64,000 nucleotides of DNA from Lachnospiraceae bacterium. Lineage in GTDB: Bacteria; Bacillota; Clostridia; Lachnospirales; Lachnospiraceae. A model generated the notes under the pieces. The model worked only from the letters and a program-made list of their open reading frames with translations, had not been told where the DNA came from and did not search any database. Of this stretch, positions 1-8,708 are shown one piece after another. Position 1 is the stretch's first letter. Each line of letters opens with the position of its first letter. The DNA is taken from contig JAIDOW010000088.1 in the NCBI GenBank assembly GCA_029063085.1, forward strand, positions 1 to 64,000. The letters run 5' to 3'. The translations under genes and the position numbers were made by a program.

Positions 1-109
1 ATGTACCGTTACGTTGGAATATTGAACGCAAGTGTGTCTTTCGTAGAACCCTATATCCATAGATTCCTGCGTCCGCCTCCACCCGCCATGGAAGCGTCCT
101 CTTTAGTAA

Positions 110-214
110 TATAAACAAGAATTTGATAAAGAAAAATATTTTGAAATAGGAATTGAAGAAGTGGGGGAATTAGAATATAATGTAAAAAGTATATCCTTTA
201 AAATACATATATAG
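110..214 (+). pseudogene. Coding-like fragment with no start codon
   Basis: After a stop at 107-109, the frame to the TAG at 212-214 reads like a soluble protein C-terminus rich in Glu, Lys and Ile (it includes GIEEVGELEYNV). It has no start codon and no ribosome site. Bases 1-109 look more GC-rich and carry no convincing gene; a 37-codon frame from base 1 is proline-rich and not protein-like. The fragment could be a decayed gene end or a frameshifted tail of a gene lying mostly outside the window. I do not recognise the family. Confidence 0.3.
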
Positions 215-254
215 AATTTACGGAGATATAAAAGGATAATTTTAGGAGGATGTT

Positions 255-1181
255 ATGATTAATACATTAGTGGACAAGATTGCTTCTTTAAATGCACCGG
301 TGGTGGTTGGGTTAGACCCTATGCTTGATTATGTACCAGAATATATTCGAAGCGGAGCATTTGAGGAGTATGGAGAGACGTTAGAAGGAGCGGCAGAAGC
401 TATATGGCAGTTTAACAAAGCTATTGTAGATGCGACCTATGATCTGATTCCGGCAGTGAAACCACAGATTGCCATGTATGAACAGTTTGGAATTCCTGGT
501 CTTAGTGCATTTGCGAAAACCTGTGATTACTGCAAGTCAAAAGGTCTCGTTGTGATTGGAGATATCAAAAGAGGTGATATAGGTTCTACCTCAGGTGCGT
601 ATGCGACAGGTCATTTGGGGAAAGTACAGGTGGGAAGTAAACAGTATTCAGGATTTTCCGAGGATTTTGTAACGGTGAATCCATATCTTGGAACGGATGG
701 GGTAAAGCCCTTTGTGGATGTTTGTAAAGAGGAAAACAAGGGCATTTTTGTGCTGGTCAAGACTTCCAATCCTTCTTCAGGTGAGTTTCAGGATCAGCTG
801 GTAGACGGAACCCCTCTTTATGAACTGGTAGCTAGAAAGGTGGTAGAATGGGGAGAAGAATGTATGGGAGATTCATACAGTAATGTAGGATGTGTGGTTG
901 GTGCAACTTATCCGGAGATGGGGAAGGTGCTTCGTAAATTAATGCCAAAAACATATATTTTAGTGCCAGGATATGGTGCCCAGGGAGGAAAAGCAGAAGA
1001 TTTGGTACACTATTTTAATGCAGATGGGTTAGGAGCGATTGTCAATTCTTCCAGAGGTATTATTGCAGCATATAAGCAGGAAAAATATGCTTCTTATGGA
1101 GAGAAGAATTTTGCGGATGCATCCAGACAGGCGGTAATTGATATGATAGAGGATATTACGGGAGCAATTGCAAAGAGATAG
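255..1181 (+). CDS. pyrF: Orotidine 5'-phosphate decarboxylase (long, type 2)
   Basis: Decarboxylates OMP to UMP, the last step of de novo pyrimidine synthesis, in the cytoplasm. The product is 308 residues, the long subfamily 2 form rather than the ~240-residue Bacillus type. Visible motifs are VVGLDP near residue 17, the catalytic DIKRGD at 103-108, VNPYLGTDGV, and the phosphate-binding PGYGAQGG and NSSRGI near the C-terminus. The start follows TTTAGGAGG with 5-6 nt spacing. It is the first gene of pyrF-pyrK-pyrD; 45 bases separate it from pyrK. No PyrR-type attenuator is visible in the short upstream region. Confidence 0.97.
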   Translation: MINTLVDKIASLNAPVVVGLDPMLDYVPEYIRSGAFEEYGETLEGAAEAIWQFNKAIVDATYDLIPAVKPQIAMYEQFGIPGLSAFAKTCDYCKSKGLVVIGDIKRGDIGSTSGAYATGHLGKVQVGSKQYSGFSEDFVTVNPYLGTDGVKPFVDVCKEENKGIFVLVKTSNPSSGEFQDQLVDGTPLYELVARKVVEWGEECMGDSYSNVGCVVGATYPEMGKVLRKLMPKTYILVPGYGAQGGKAEDLVHYFNADGLGAIVNSSRGIIAAYKQEKYASYGEKNFADASRQAVIDMIEDITGAIAKR

Positions 1182-1226
1182 AACCGGCAATTACTTGAGG
1201 TAAACAGCCGGAGTTAGGAGAATAAT

Positions 1227-1991
1227 ATGAGTGCAGTGAAGATGACAGCTAGAGTGAGACGCCAGGAGCAGCTTGCTGATGATATTTACAGTCTGGTTTT
1301 GGAAGCAGCAGAGATTGCAGAGCAGGCCAAAGCAGGACAGTTTGTATCGTTATATAGTAAAAACGGAGCCAATCTATTGCCAAGACCAATCAGTTTATGT
1401 GAGATTGACCGGGAAAAAGGAACAATTCGTCTGGTGTATCGGGTAGTTGGCAAGGGAACCAGAGAATTTGCAGCGTTGACTGCCGGCAAAGCCGTAGATG
1501 TGATGGGTCCCCTTGGCAATGGTTTTACATTGAAGGATAAACGTGCCATTTTGATTGGCGGAGGGATCGGGATACCGCCAATGTTAGAACTTGCAAAAGA
1601 GCTAAATTGTGAAAAGAGTATCGTTCTGGGGTTTCGGGATGAGACATTTTTAATAGAAGATTTGGAAAAAGAAGGGGAAGTCTATATTGCCAGTGAAGAC
1701 GGTAAATGTGGTGTAAAGGGTAATGTGCTGGATGCCATTAAGGAATATGATATCAGGGGTGATATCATTTATGCCTGTGGACCTACACCGATGCTTCGTG
1801 CTATTAAGGAATATGCTTTTAAGAGTCATATGGAAGCACAGCTTTCTTTGGAAGAGAAGATGGCGTGTGGAATCGGAGCCTGTCTCGCCTGTGTGTGCCA
1901 GTCTACGGAAGTTGACGGACACAGTCATGTCTGCAATAAGCGGATTTGTAAGGATGGTCCGGTATTTGACGCACAGGAGGTGGAGCTATAA
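1227..1991 (+). CDS. pyrK: Dihydroorotate dehydrogenase B electron-transfer subunit
   Basis: FAD/[2Fe-2S] subunit that passes electrons from the PyrD catalytic subunit to NAD+. The 254-residue protein has the ferredoxin-reductase layout: a flavin-binding barrel with RPISLCEID (residues 53-61), an NAD-binding half with GGGIGIPP (111-118) and YACGP (182-186), and a C-terminal iron-sulfur cluster from Cys214, Cys219, Cys222 and Cys236. The ribosome site TAGGAG precedes the ATG. Its TAA overlaps the pyrD ATG by one base, indicating translational coupling of the two subunits of the heterotetramer. Confidence 0.96.
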   Translation: MSAVKMTARVRRQEQLADDIYSLVLEAAEIAEQAKAGQFVSLYSKNGANLLPRPISLCEIDREKGTIRLVYRVVGKGTREFAALTAGKAVDVMGPLGNGFTLKDKRAILIGGGIGIPPMLELAKELNCEKSIVLGFRDETFLIEDLEKEGEVYIASEDGKCGVKGNVLDAIKEYDIRGDIIYACGPTPMLRAIKEYAFKSHMEAQLSLEEKMACGIGACLACVCQSTEVDGHSHVCNKRICKDGPVFDAQEVEL

Positions 1992-2893
1992 TGAATCTTT
2001 CGGTAACGATTGCAGGAGTAGAATTTAAAAATCCGGTAACGGTGTCTTCCGGAACCTTTGGTTCCGGTGCGGAGTATGGAGAATTTGTGGATTTGAATCA
2101 ATTAGGAGCGGTGACTACAAAGGGTGTTGCAAATGTACCGTGGCAGGGAAACCCTACTCCACGTATTGCTGAGACTTATGGTGGAATGATGAACGCAGTG
2201 GGATTGCAGAATCCGGGGATTGATGTATTTTGTAATCGGGATATTCCGTTTTTACAGCAGTATGATACCAATATCATCGTGAATGTTTGTGGCAGATCGG
2301 AAAAAGATTATGTTGAGGTGGTAGAGCGCCTGGCAGATGAAGCAGTAGATTTATTGGAAATTAACGTTTCCTGTCCAAATGTAAAAGAAGGAGGAATTGC
2401 TTTCGGTCAGAATCCTAACGCGTTGGAGCAGATTACGAAGGCGGTAAAGGCAAAAGCGAAGCAGCCGGTCATTATGAAGTTAAGTCCCAATGTAACAGAC
2501 ATTACAGAAATGGCGAAGGCAGCAGAAGCAGGAGGAGCAGATGCTCTTTCTTTGATCAATACCCTAACGGGAATGAAGATTGATATATATAGAAGGGATT
2601 TTGCGATTGCCAATAAAACAGGGGGACTGTCAGGTCCGGCTATTAAACCGATAGCAGTCCGCATGGTATATCAGGTGGCAAATGCTGTTAAACTTCCTGT
2701 TATTGGTATGGGAGGTATCATGAATGCAGAAGATGCCATTGAATTTATGATGGCAGGTGCTTCCATGGTATCTGTCGGCACAGCCAATTTTCACAATCCA
2801 TATACAACGATAGAGATTATAGAGGGGATAAAGGAGTTTATGGAAAAGCAGGGGATTGATGATATCCGTGAAATGATAGGCTGCGTAAAATAG
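1991..2893 (+). CDS. pyrD: Dihydroorotate dehydrogenase, class 1B catalytic subunit
   Basis: Oxidises dihydroorotate to orotate with FMN. The 300-residue protein shows VSSGTFGSG (18-26), TTKGV with the flavin-contacting lysine, INVSCPN with the class 1 catalytic base Cys128, MKLSPNV, GGLSGPAIKP and the flavin-phosphate site GMGGI. A Cys rather than Ser at 128, together with a pyrK neighbour, marks class 1B. It starts inside the pyrK stop (TAATG) and is followed by an intrinsic terminator, so it is the last gene of the unit. Confidence 0.97.
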   Translation: MNLSVTIAGVEFKNPVTVSSGTFGSGAEYGEFVDLNQLGAVTTKGVANVPWQGNPTPRIAETYGGMMNAVGLQNPGIDVFCNRDIPFLQQYDTNIIVNVCGRSEKDYVEVVERLADEAVDLLEINVSCPNVKEGGIAFGQNPNALEQITKAVKAKAKQPVIMKLSPNVTDITEMAKAAEAGGADALSLINTLTGMKIDIYRRDFAIANKTGGLSGPAIKPIAVRMVYQVANAVKLPVIGMGGIMNAEDAIEFMMAGASMVSVGTANFHNPYTTIEIIEGIKEFMEKQGIDDIREMIGCVK

Positions 2894-2909
2894 TTTTTTA
2901 AGACAAGAT

Positions 2910-2951
2910 AAAAGGGCGTTTTCCGTAAATAGGGAAATGTCCTTTTCTTTT
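2910..2951 (+). terminator. Intrinsic terminator after pyrD
   Basis: A 15-bp stem (2910-2924 with 2932-2946, three G-U pairs, no mismatches) closes the loop GTAAATA and runs into a U-rich tail. It ends the pyrF-K-D unit. Confidence 0.75.
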
Positions 2952-3032
2952 ACAGCAAAAATCCGGTTTTGAAAGTGTGAATATAATAAACGGTAATTTG
3001 CTAGCTTTATGAGAGTAAATTGAAACATTGTC

Positions 3033-3061
3033 TTTACATAGATTATTCATTATGGTAGAAT
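3033..3061 (+). promoter_or_regulatory. Sigma-A promoter for the amino-acid ABC transporter
   Basis: TTTACA (3033-3038), 17-base spacer, TAGAAT (3056-3061) with an extended TGG just before it. It gives a leader of about 80 nt. Confidence 0.65.
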
Positions 3062-3149
3062 CCCATTGTGCTGATTAATAAGGGAACTGTTTAAGAACAG
3101 TATCTACATAAAAAGTAAGAGAAAATCAGCAAAAGGAAGGAGAAACAAA

Positions 3150-4019
3150 ATGAAGAAGAAAATATTGGCATTACTGCTTTCTATGGCATTATGCTTTAGT
3201 ATGGTAGCGTGTGGAAGTAAAGATGGAGAAACCAATGGTAAGGGTGATACATCTGCACAAAAAACGCAGGAATCAGCAGATGAAAATGGTTCCGGTGAGA
3301 GCGAGGAATCTGATCTGGCCTATATACAGGATAAGGGAACACTGATCGTAGCTATCACTGATTTTGAACCGATGGATTATAAGGATGATTCAGGAGAGTG
3401 GATTGGATTTGATGCAGACATGGCTAAGGCATTTGCAAAGAGTCTTGGCGTTGAAGTAGAGTTCGTGGAAATTGAATGGGATAACAAGGTAATGGAGTTA
3501 GATGCCAAATCTGTTGACTGTGTCTGGAATGGTATGACCCTGACGGATGAGGTGACCAGTGCAATGGAATGTTCCCGTGCATACTGTAATAATGCACAGG
3601 TAGCAATCGTAAAGGCAGATGTGGCAGATAAGTATCAGACGGTAGAAAGCCTGAAGGATTTAAATTTTGCAGTAGAGGTAGGTTCGGCAGGAGAAGGTGT
3701 TTTATCTGAGTTAGATTATAATTTCACTTCTGTAAAAACTCAGGCAGATGCCCTGATGGAAGTGGCTGCCGGAACTTCGGATGCGGCAGTAATCGATTCA
3801 TTAATGGCGGCTGCCATGGTTGGAGAGGGAACCAGTTATGGGAATTTAACATATACGGCAAGTTTTAATGCAGAGGAATATGGTGTTGGATTCAGAAAAG
3901 GTTCTGATCTGGCAGAAAAACTGAATACATTTTTCACTGAGAGCATCACAGATGGCAGTATGTTAGAGACTGCGAAGAAATATGGTGTTCAGGCCGCAGT
4001 GATTGGCAATGATGAATAA
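3150..4019 (+). CDS. Amino-acid ABC transporter substrate-binding lipoprotein
   Basis: Extracytoplasmic receptor of a polar amino-acid uptake system (SBP_bac_3 family). The 289-residue precursor has a lipoprotein signal peptide ending in a lipobox with Cys21 (SMVAC), then an acidic Ser/Gly-rich linker to about residue 50. The binding domain carries typical signatures such as GTLIVAITDFEPM and GFDADMAKAFAKSLG. The ligand cannot be set from sequence; glutamine, cystine or another polar amino acid are options. A permease and an ATPase follow, separated by a strong hairpin that probably lets the receptor be made in excess. Confidence 0.92.
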   Translation: MKKKILALLLSMALCFSMVACGSKDGETNGKGDTSAQKTQESADENGSGESEESDLAYIQDKGTLIVAITDFEPMDYKDDSGEWIGFDADMAKAFAKSLGVEVEFVEIEWDNKVMELDAKSVDCVWNGMTLTDEVTSAMECSRAYCNNAQVAIVKADVADKYQTVESLKDLNFAVEVGSAGEGVLSELDYNFTSVKTQADALMEVAAGTSDAAVIDSLMAAAMVGEGTSYGNLTYTASFNAEEYGVGFRKGSDLAEKLNTFFTESITDGSMLETAKKYGVQAAVIGNDE

Positions 4020-4045
4020 CCGTCTATCAATATAGCAAAGAAATG

Positions 4046-4083
4046 AAACAGACGCTGTACAAAATACAGTGTCTGTTTTGCCG
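4046..4083 (+). terminator. Intra-operon terminator/attenuator hairpin
   Basis: A 14-bp stem (4046-4059 with 4065-4078, one G-U pair) with loop CAAAA and a short U run lies between the receptor and permease genes. Partial read-through would give more receptor than permease. The hairpin also covers an in-frame ATG at 4069, arguing against that start for the permease. Confidence 0.7.
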
Positions 4084-4191
4084 ATTATATATCCTGTCAA
4101 GGTAGCAGGATTTACCAGCAAAGGTAAATTTGATGACAGCAGATATAGAACGTTTTTGCAGATTGTGGACGATACAAAAGAAAAGGCAGGT

Positions 4192-4884
4192 ATGGAAATG
4201 TCAACGATTATGGAACAGTTGCCCATTGTTTTTCATGCATTAAATGTGGGCTTTTTACAAACATTAAAATTGTTTTTTGTTACGCTTTTAGGAGCATTCC
4301 CCTTGGGGCTTATAATCGCTTTCGGTTCAATGTCAGGACTTAAGCCATTACGTTATTTTACGAGGTTTATTGTCTGGATTATCCGGGGGACACCTCTTAT
4401 GATTCAGCTTTTGATTGTATATTATTTTCCGGGGCTGGTACTTGGAAAGGCTATATGGGGAGGCGGTGAAAATGGGAGATTTCTGGCAGCAGCAGTCTCT
4501 TTTATTGTAAATTATGCCTGCTATTTTTCGGAGATATATCGTGGAGGGATACAAAGTGTGCCAAGGGGTCAGCAGGAGGCTGGTCTGGTGCTGGGAATGA
4601 CAAAAAGTCAGATATTCTTTAAAGTAACGCTTTTGCAAATGATAAAGCGTATCGTGCCGCCGATATCTAATGAAGTGATTACATTGGTAAAAGATACTTC
4701 TTTAGCCCGTATTATAGCATTGCAGGAAATTATATGGGCGGGACAGGCATTTTTAAAAGGTTCCCAGGGAATTTCCGGTGCTATCTGGCCGTTATTCTTT
4801 ACTGCATTTTATTATCTGGTATTCAGTGGAATTCTTACTGTTTTCTTAGGCTGGCTGGAGAAAAAACTGGATTATTTTAAGTAG
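4192..4884 (+). CDS. Amino-acid ABC transporter permease
   Basis: Membrane subunit of the HisM/GlnP type. From ATG 4192 (ATG 4198 is equally possible) the protein has about 230 residues, the usual family length. It has about five hydrophobic segments and the EAA loop EAGLVLGMTKSQIFFKVTLLQ-type motif, truncated here to its key residues E, G, G and L-Q, that docks to the ATPase. An in-frame ATG at 4069 lies inside a terminator hairpin and lacks a ribosome site, so it was rejected. The ATPase gene follows after 12 bases. Confidence 0.9.
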   Translation: MEMSTIMEQLPIVFHALNVGFLQTLKLFFVTLLGAFPLGLIIAFGSMSGLKPLRYFTRFIVWIIRGTPLMIQLLIVYYFPGLVLGKAIWGGGENGRFLAAAVSFIVNYACYFSEIYRGGIQSVPRGQQEAGLVLGMTKSQIFFKVTLLQMIKRIVPPISNEVITLVKDTSLARIIALQEIIWAGQAFLKGSQGISGAIWPLFFTAFYYLVFSGILTVFLGWLEKKLDYFK

Positions 4885-4896
4885 GAGGAGGGCGTT

Positions 4897-5682
4897 ATGG
4901 CAATATTGGAAGTGCAAAACATAGAAAAGAATTTCGGGTCGACAAAGGTTTTAAAGGATATTAGTTTTTCTTTGGAACAGGGGCAGGCACTCGCAATTAT
5001 CGGGTCTTCCGGTTCTGGTAAAACAACCCTGCTCAGATGCCTGAATTTTTTAGAAAAACCGGACAAGGGAAAAATTATCGTACGGGGAGAAACGCTTTTT
5101 GATGCCGGCACAGCACAGACAGAGCGGGAGAAGGATATCCGTAAAAAGCGTCTTCATTTTGGCATGGTCTTTCAGTCATTTCATCTGTTTCCGCAATATA
5201 CTGCATTGAAAAACGTTATGCTGGCAGGTGAGCTTCTGGCAAAAGAGAATCCTGATTTTAAAGAGCATAAAAAGGAGATACTGGATGAGCTTGAGGAAAA
5301 TTCAAAGCAGCTTTTGGATAAAATGGGACTTTCTGACAGGATATCCCATTATCCGCATCAATTATCCGGTGGACAGCAGCAAAGAGTGGCCATTGCAAGG
5401 GCACTGGCATTAAAACCGGATATTTTATGTTTTGACGAACCGACTTCGGCTCTGGATCCAGAGCTTACCGGTGAGGTATTAAAAGTTATACGCAGTCTGG
5501 CGGAACAGGAGACAACCATGGTAATCGTTACTCATGAGATGGCCTTTGCCAGAGATGTAGCAGATCAGGTCATCTTTATGGATGATGGAATTATTTTGGA
5601 GCAGGGAGAGGCAAAACAGGTAATTGAGAATCCCAAGGAAGAACGTACCAGACAATTTTTGTCACGTTTTGCAGAGAAATAG
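4897..5682 (+). CDS. Amino-acid ABC transporter ATP-binding protein (GlnQ-like)
   Basis: ATPase that drives amino-acid import with the preceding permease and lipoprotein. In 261 residues it has Walker A GSSGSGKT (36-43), Q-loop Gln93, signature LSGGQ (156-160), Walker B LCFDEP (177-182) and the switch His in VTHEM. It is about 20 residues longer than typical GlnQ proteins; the extra length is a charged insertion around 115-138 between the Q-loop and the signature. The start follows AGGAGG. Confidence 0.95.
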   Translation: MAILEVQNIEKNFGSTKVLKDISFSLEQGQALAIIGSSGSGKTTLLRCLNFLEKPDKGKIIVRGETLFDAGTAQTEREKDIRKKRLHFGMVFQSFHLFPQYTALKNVMLAGELLAKENPDFKEHKKEILDELEENSKQLLDKMGLSDRISHYPHQLSGGQQQRVAIARALALKPDILCFDEPTSALDPELTGEVLKVIRSLAEQETTMVIVTHEMAFARDVADQVIFMDDGIILEQGEAKQVIENPKEERTRQFLSRFAEK

Positions 5683-5725
5683 GAAAAATAGAGATTTTAT
5701 ATTTTGGCAGGACTGTTAAAACTAA

Positions 5726-5754
5726 TTGATAACAATAAGTGTTTATGGTAGAAT
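5726..5754 (+). promoter_or_regulatory. Sigma-A promoter for pyrE
   Basis: TTGATA (5726-5731), 17-base spacer, TAGAAT (5749-5754) with extended TGG. The core TATGGTAGAAT is identical to that of the promoter at 3033-3061. The leader to pyrE is about 115 nt and shows no obvious attenuator. Confidence 0.7.
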
Positions 5755-5877
5755 ATGGCTTATACACAGTGTTTTTTTCTGCACTGATAGATAAAAAAGT
5801 GACAAATATGAATCACAGATGTCAATAGTGATACAAGGTAAAGGCGTTACCGGAAAAGAGCGGAGGATTTAGAGTAA

Positions 5878-6552
5878 ATGGAACAATATAAAAAAGAGTT
5901 TATCGAGTTTATGATTGATTGTAATGTATTAAAATTTGGTGATTTTGTAACAAAAAGCGGAAGAAAGACACCGTTTTTTGTCAATACCGGATTTTACAGG
6001 ACAGGTTCCCAGCTTCAAAGACTTGGGGAATATTATGCAGAGGCAATCAACAGTGAGTTTGGTACAGATTTTGACGTGCTGTTTGGACCTGCTTATAAGG
6101 GAATTCCCCTTACTGTTGCAACAACAATGGCGATCGCAGAAAGATATGACGAAGATATTAAATATTGCTCTAATCGTAAAGAGATAAAGGATCATGGTGA
6201 TAAGGGAATTTTGCTGGGAAGTCCGATTGAGGATGGTGATAAGGTCATTATTATTGAGGATGTGACTACTGCCGGAACATCTATCGAAGAAACATTGCCA
6301 ATCATAAAAGCACAGGGCGATGTGAACATAACCGGCATGGTAGTATCTGTAGACCGGATGGAGCGGGGACAGGGTACAAAATCCGCACTCAAAGAGATTG
6401 AAGAAAAATATGGATTTCAAACAACTTCTATCGTAACAATGGAAGAGGTAGTAGAACATTTGTATAATAAACCATATAAAGGGAAGATTATTATTGATGA
6501 TACATTAAAAGCAGCAATAGATGCATATTATGAACAATATGGAGCAGAGTAG
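5878..6552 (+). CDS. pyrE: Orotate phosphoribosyltransferase
   Basis: Joins orotate to PRPP to make OMP, the substrate of pyrF. The 224-residue protein has the PRPP-binding loop VIIIEDVTTAGTS around 122-134, an FGPAYKG segment, and a flexible-loop region around the RKEIKDHG motif. GGAGG lies 11 bases before the ATG, a long spacing, but no better in-frame start exists. It is set apart from pyrF-K-D by the transporter and has its own promoter. Confidence 0.96.
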   Translation: MEQYKKEFIEFMIDCNVLKFGDFVTKSGRKTPFFVNTGFYRTGSQLQRLGEYYAEAINSEFGTDFDVLFGPAYKGIPLTVATTMAIAERYDEDIKYCSNRKEIKDHGDKGILLGSPIEDGDKVIIIEDVTTAGTSIEETLPIIKAQGDVNITGMVVSVDRMERGQGTKSALKEIEEKYGFQTTSIVTMEEVVEHLYNKPYKGKIIIDDTLKAAIDAYYEQYGAE

Positions 6553-6588
6553 ATTTATATGTGAAGCGGAATGAGATGGAGGTAGCTT

Positions 6589-6741
6589 ATGAACGAAAAA
6601 GTTTACAGGACAATGAAAAAGGTCGGAGCATGGAACATTGTATTCGGAATCATACTGATTGCTGTAGGGGTTACGGTCGGGGTTTTACAGATTGTCCATG
6701 GGGGCAAACTGTTATCTGATAAAAAGGAAATTATGTTTTAA
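6589..6741 (+). CDS. Small single-span membrane protein (50 aa)
   Basis: A 50-residue frame starts at ATG 6589 with GGAGG six bases upstream (6578-6582). It begins MNEKVYRTMKKVGAWN, followed by a hydrophobic span at about residues 17-38 and a basic tail ending KKEIMF. The positive N-terminus, single span and strong ribosome site make it a real gene. It follows pyrE by 36 bases and is probably co-transcribed. I know no function. Confidence 0.75.
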   Translation: MNEKVYRTMKKVGAWNIVFGIILIAVGVTVGVLQIVHGGKLLSDKKEIMF

Positions 6742-6967
6742 ATAGAGAGAAAACAGAGGCTGTGCACATTGGGGAGATTGGAAGGATTTACTTAATGAGC
6801 CGGCTTCTTTTTTGTATGCGAGAGTAAAAAAATTAAAGAGTAAATAGGGCTTTTCTTATAGGATGAATTGTGATATAGTACATAATAACTGGAAATAATA
6901 GTTTTTGATACTATGTGATGCAATGTTCCGGTGGGTGTATTGATGAAATTGTAATAGGAGATGTACT

Positions 6968-7861
6968 ATGGCATATCAGATTATAACAGACAGTTCTTGT
7001 GATTTGAGTGTAGAACTGGTAAAAGAAAAGAATTTACAGGTAGTACCATTTTATGTGTCATTTGATGAGGCAAATTATTTAAAGGAAAATGAAGAGATTA
7101 GGGTACATGAATTTTATCAGAAAATGATAGATAATCCGAGTATTTTCCCAAAAACTTCTCTGCCTTCAGTAGAAGATTATATTAAAGCATTTACGCCTTG
7201 CGTTGAAAAAGGGCTGGATATCATCTGTATTTGTATTACAACAAAATTCAGTGGTTCCTATAATTCTGCTTCTACAGCAAAGGATATTTTATTGGAGGAT
7301 TATCCTGATATCAGAATTACTGTAATTGATGCTACTGTTAATACTGTATTGCAGGGAATTCTGGTGTTGGAATCTGCTAGAATGCAGGAGAATGGACTGA
7401 GTTATGATGAGGTCATTGAGGGGATAGAAAAAATAAAGGGAACCGGAAGGATTATCTTTACAGTGGGAAATATGGATTATCTGATTCATGGTGGACGTGT
7501 TGGAAAGGTAATGAAAGTGGCAGTAAATGCTCTTAAAATCCGTCCAATGATTATCTTAAAAGACGGTGAAATTTTTCCTTTTGGTATTGCAAGAAGCAGG
7601 AAGAAGTCTATTCAGAAGATTATCGAAAAGATGAAGTCTCATTTTGAAGAAATAAAAGAATCACCGGATGATTACGAAATCGTTATTGGCTATGGGTATG
7701 ATTATGAGGAGGCAGTAGAATTTCGAAAGGAAATTTTGGAATCTCTAAAAACCTATTCCAAGAAAACAGAGATTGATATTTTCCAGATTGGAGCCATGAT
7801 AGGAGTTCATACAGGACCTTATCCTCTTGGCGTTGGATTGATTCGTAAGTATGATAGATAA
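6968..7861 (+). CDS. DegV family fatty-acid-binding protein
   Basis: DegV/FakB proteins bind a fatty acid and present it to a FakA kinase. The 297-residue protein has the N-terminal ITDSSCDL motif, the ligand-contacting FPKTSLPS segment near residue 60, and the family hallmark HGGRVG near 175. No fakA lies beside it, so an exact FakB role is inference. The start has TAGGAG 8-9 bases upstream. An intrinsic terminator lies about 100 bases after the stop. Confidence 0.9.
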   Translation: MAYQIITDSSCDLSVELVKEKNLQVVPFYVSFDEANYLKENEEIRVHEFYQKMIDNPSIFPKTSLPSVEDYIKAFTPCVEKGLDIICICITTKFSGSYNSASTAKDILLEDYPDIRITVIDATVNTVLQGILVLESARMQENGLSYDEVIEGIEKIKGTGRIIFTVGNMDYLIHGGRVGKVMKVAVNALKIRPMIILKDGEIFPFGIARSRKKSIQKIIEKMKSHFEEIKESPDDYEIVIGYGYDYEEAVEFRKEILESLKTYSKKTEIDIFQIGAMIGVHTGPYPLGVGLIRKYDR

Positions 7862-7964
7862 ATACAAATTTATCATGCTAAATGGACGTTTCCATACGGG
7901 GTAGTCGGATGCTGGTAATGTATAGGGGTGACAAACGAATCAAAAAAGATTTTCTCAATCCATG

Positions 7965-7999
7965 AAAGGCTATGACAGTAAAGGTTATAGTCTTTTTTT
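7965..7999 (+). terminator. Intrinsic terminator after degV
   Basis: A 12-bp stem (7965-7976 with 7984-7995, two G-U pairs), loop AGTAAAG, followed by seven U. Bases 8000-8183 hold nothing else I can support. Confidence 0.75.
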
Positions 8000-8183
8000 A
8001 TGCGGCTATTACCGGGCAAAGGAAGTTTAAGCAAAATTTAATGGCATTGTATATGTGTTTGGGGTAAAATATTGAAGTTAAATCATTCGGCAAATTGAGA
8101 GTGGGGAGAATGCTGATTGTTAGAAAATACAGCTTATTATATGCCTGTCCTTAAAGGGCTGAATGGCATGATGTAAAAGGATT

Positions 8184-8224
8184 TTGACACCATTTTTTAC
8201 ACAATGGCAAAGATATTTGATAGA
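8184..8224 (+). promoter_or_regulatory. Possible promoter/operator of the XRE cassette
   Basis: TTGACA at 8184-8189 is followed by an inverted repeat, CCATT (8190-8194) and AATGG (8203-8207), that could be an operator for the downstream regulator. The -10 is unclear (CAAAGAT or GATAGA are the nearest). Confidence 0.35.
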
Positions 8225-8283
8225 CTATGTCTGCTATTTGCTGTATGATGATCAGGAAACAAGGTGACGGAAAGGAGGCAGAC

Positions 8284-8691
8284 ATGGAAATCGGAAAAAA
8301 GCTAAAGAGCACCAGACTTCAAAAAGGATTTACCCAAGAAGCAGTTGCCGAAAAAATCCAAGTATCACGTCAAACAATCTCAAATTGGGAGAATGAAAAA
8401 TCGTATCCCGATATAGTAAGTGTTGTTAATTTGAGTAACCTTTATGAAATCAGTCTTGATGAATTGCTAAAAGAAGATAAACGTATGCTTGAACATTTGG
8501 AAGAAAGTACGAACATGGTGAAGAGTAATAAAAGGCTGGTTGTGGCAGTAATTATTAATATTGTCCTCCTTTTGGCGTTAGTGTTGCTGTCGAGTATAGT
8601 CCCGAACAAAGTGGTATTCTTAGTCGTAGTTTTTGTGTTAGCTATCATTAGTTTTTCGCTATTACTCTATCAAATTATCAAGCGGTTATAA
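8284..8691 (+). CDS. XRE-type HTH regulator with two membrane spans
   Basis: A 135-residue protein. Residues 5-58 form an XRE helix-turn-helix with RLQKGFTQEAVAEKIQVSRQ and ISNWENEKSYPD. Two hydrophobic spans (about 80-100 and 105-125) follow, so the DNA-binding domain is probably tethered to the membrane. The start is ATG 8284 because GGAGG lies six bases upstream; an in-frame ATG at 8227 has no ribosome site. It leads a three-gene unit with a small membrane protein and a CPBP protease. A membrane-stress or peptide-sensing switch is an inference from this layout. Confidence 0.88.
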   Translation: MEIGKKLKSTRLQKGFTQEAVAEKIQVSRQTISNWENEKSYPDIVSVVNLSNLYEISLDELLKEDKRMLEHLEESTNMVKSNKRLVVAVIINIVLLLALVLLSSIVPNKVVFLVVVFVLAIISFSLLLYQIIKRL

Positions 8692-8708
8692 GCAGAAAGG
8701 AATTTAGA

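Noticed and set aside
5755..5877. PyrR-type attenuator before pyrE
   Set aside because: No anti-terminator/terminator pair or PyrR-binding loop could be drawn; only weak hairpins are present.
6742..6967. Terminator near AGCCGGCT (about 6800)
   Set aside because: The palindrome has no loop and the only U run follows an unpaired stretch; not supportable.
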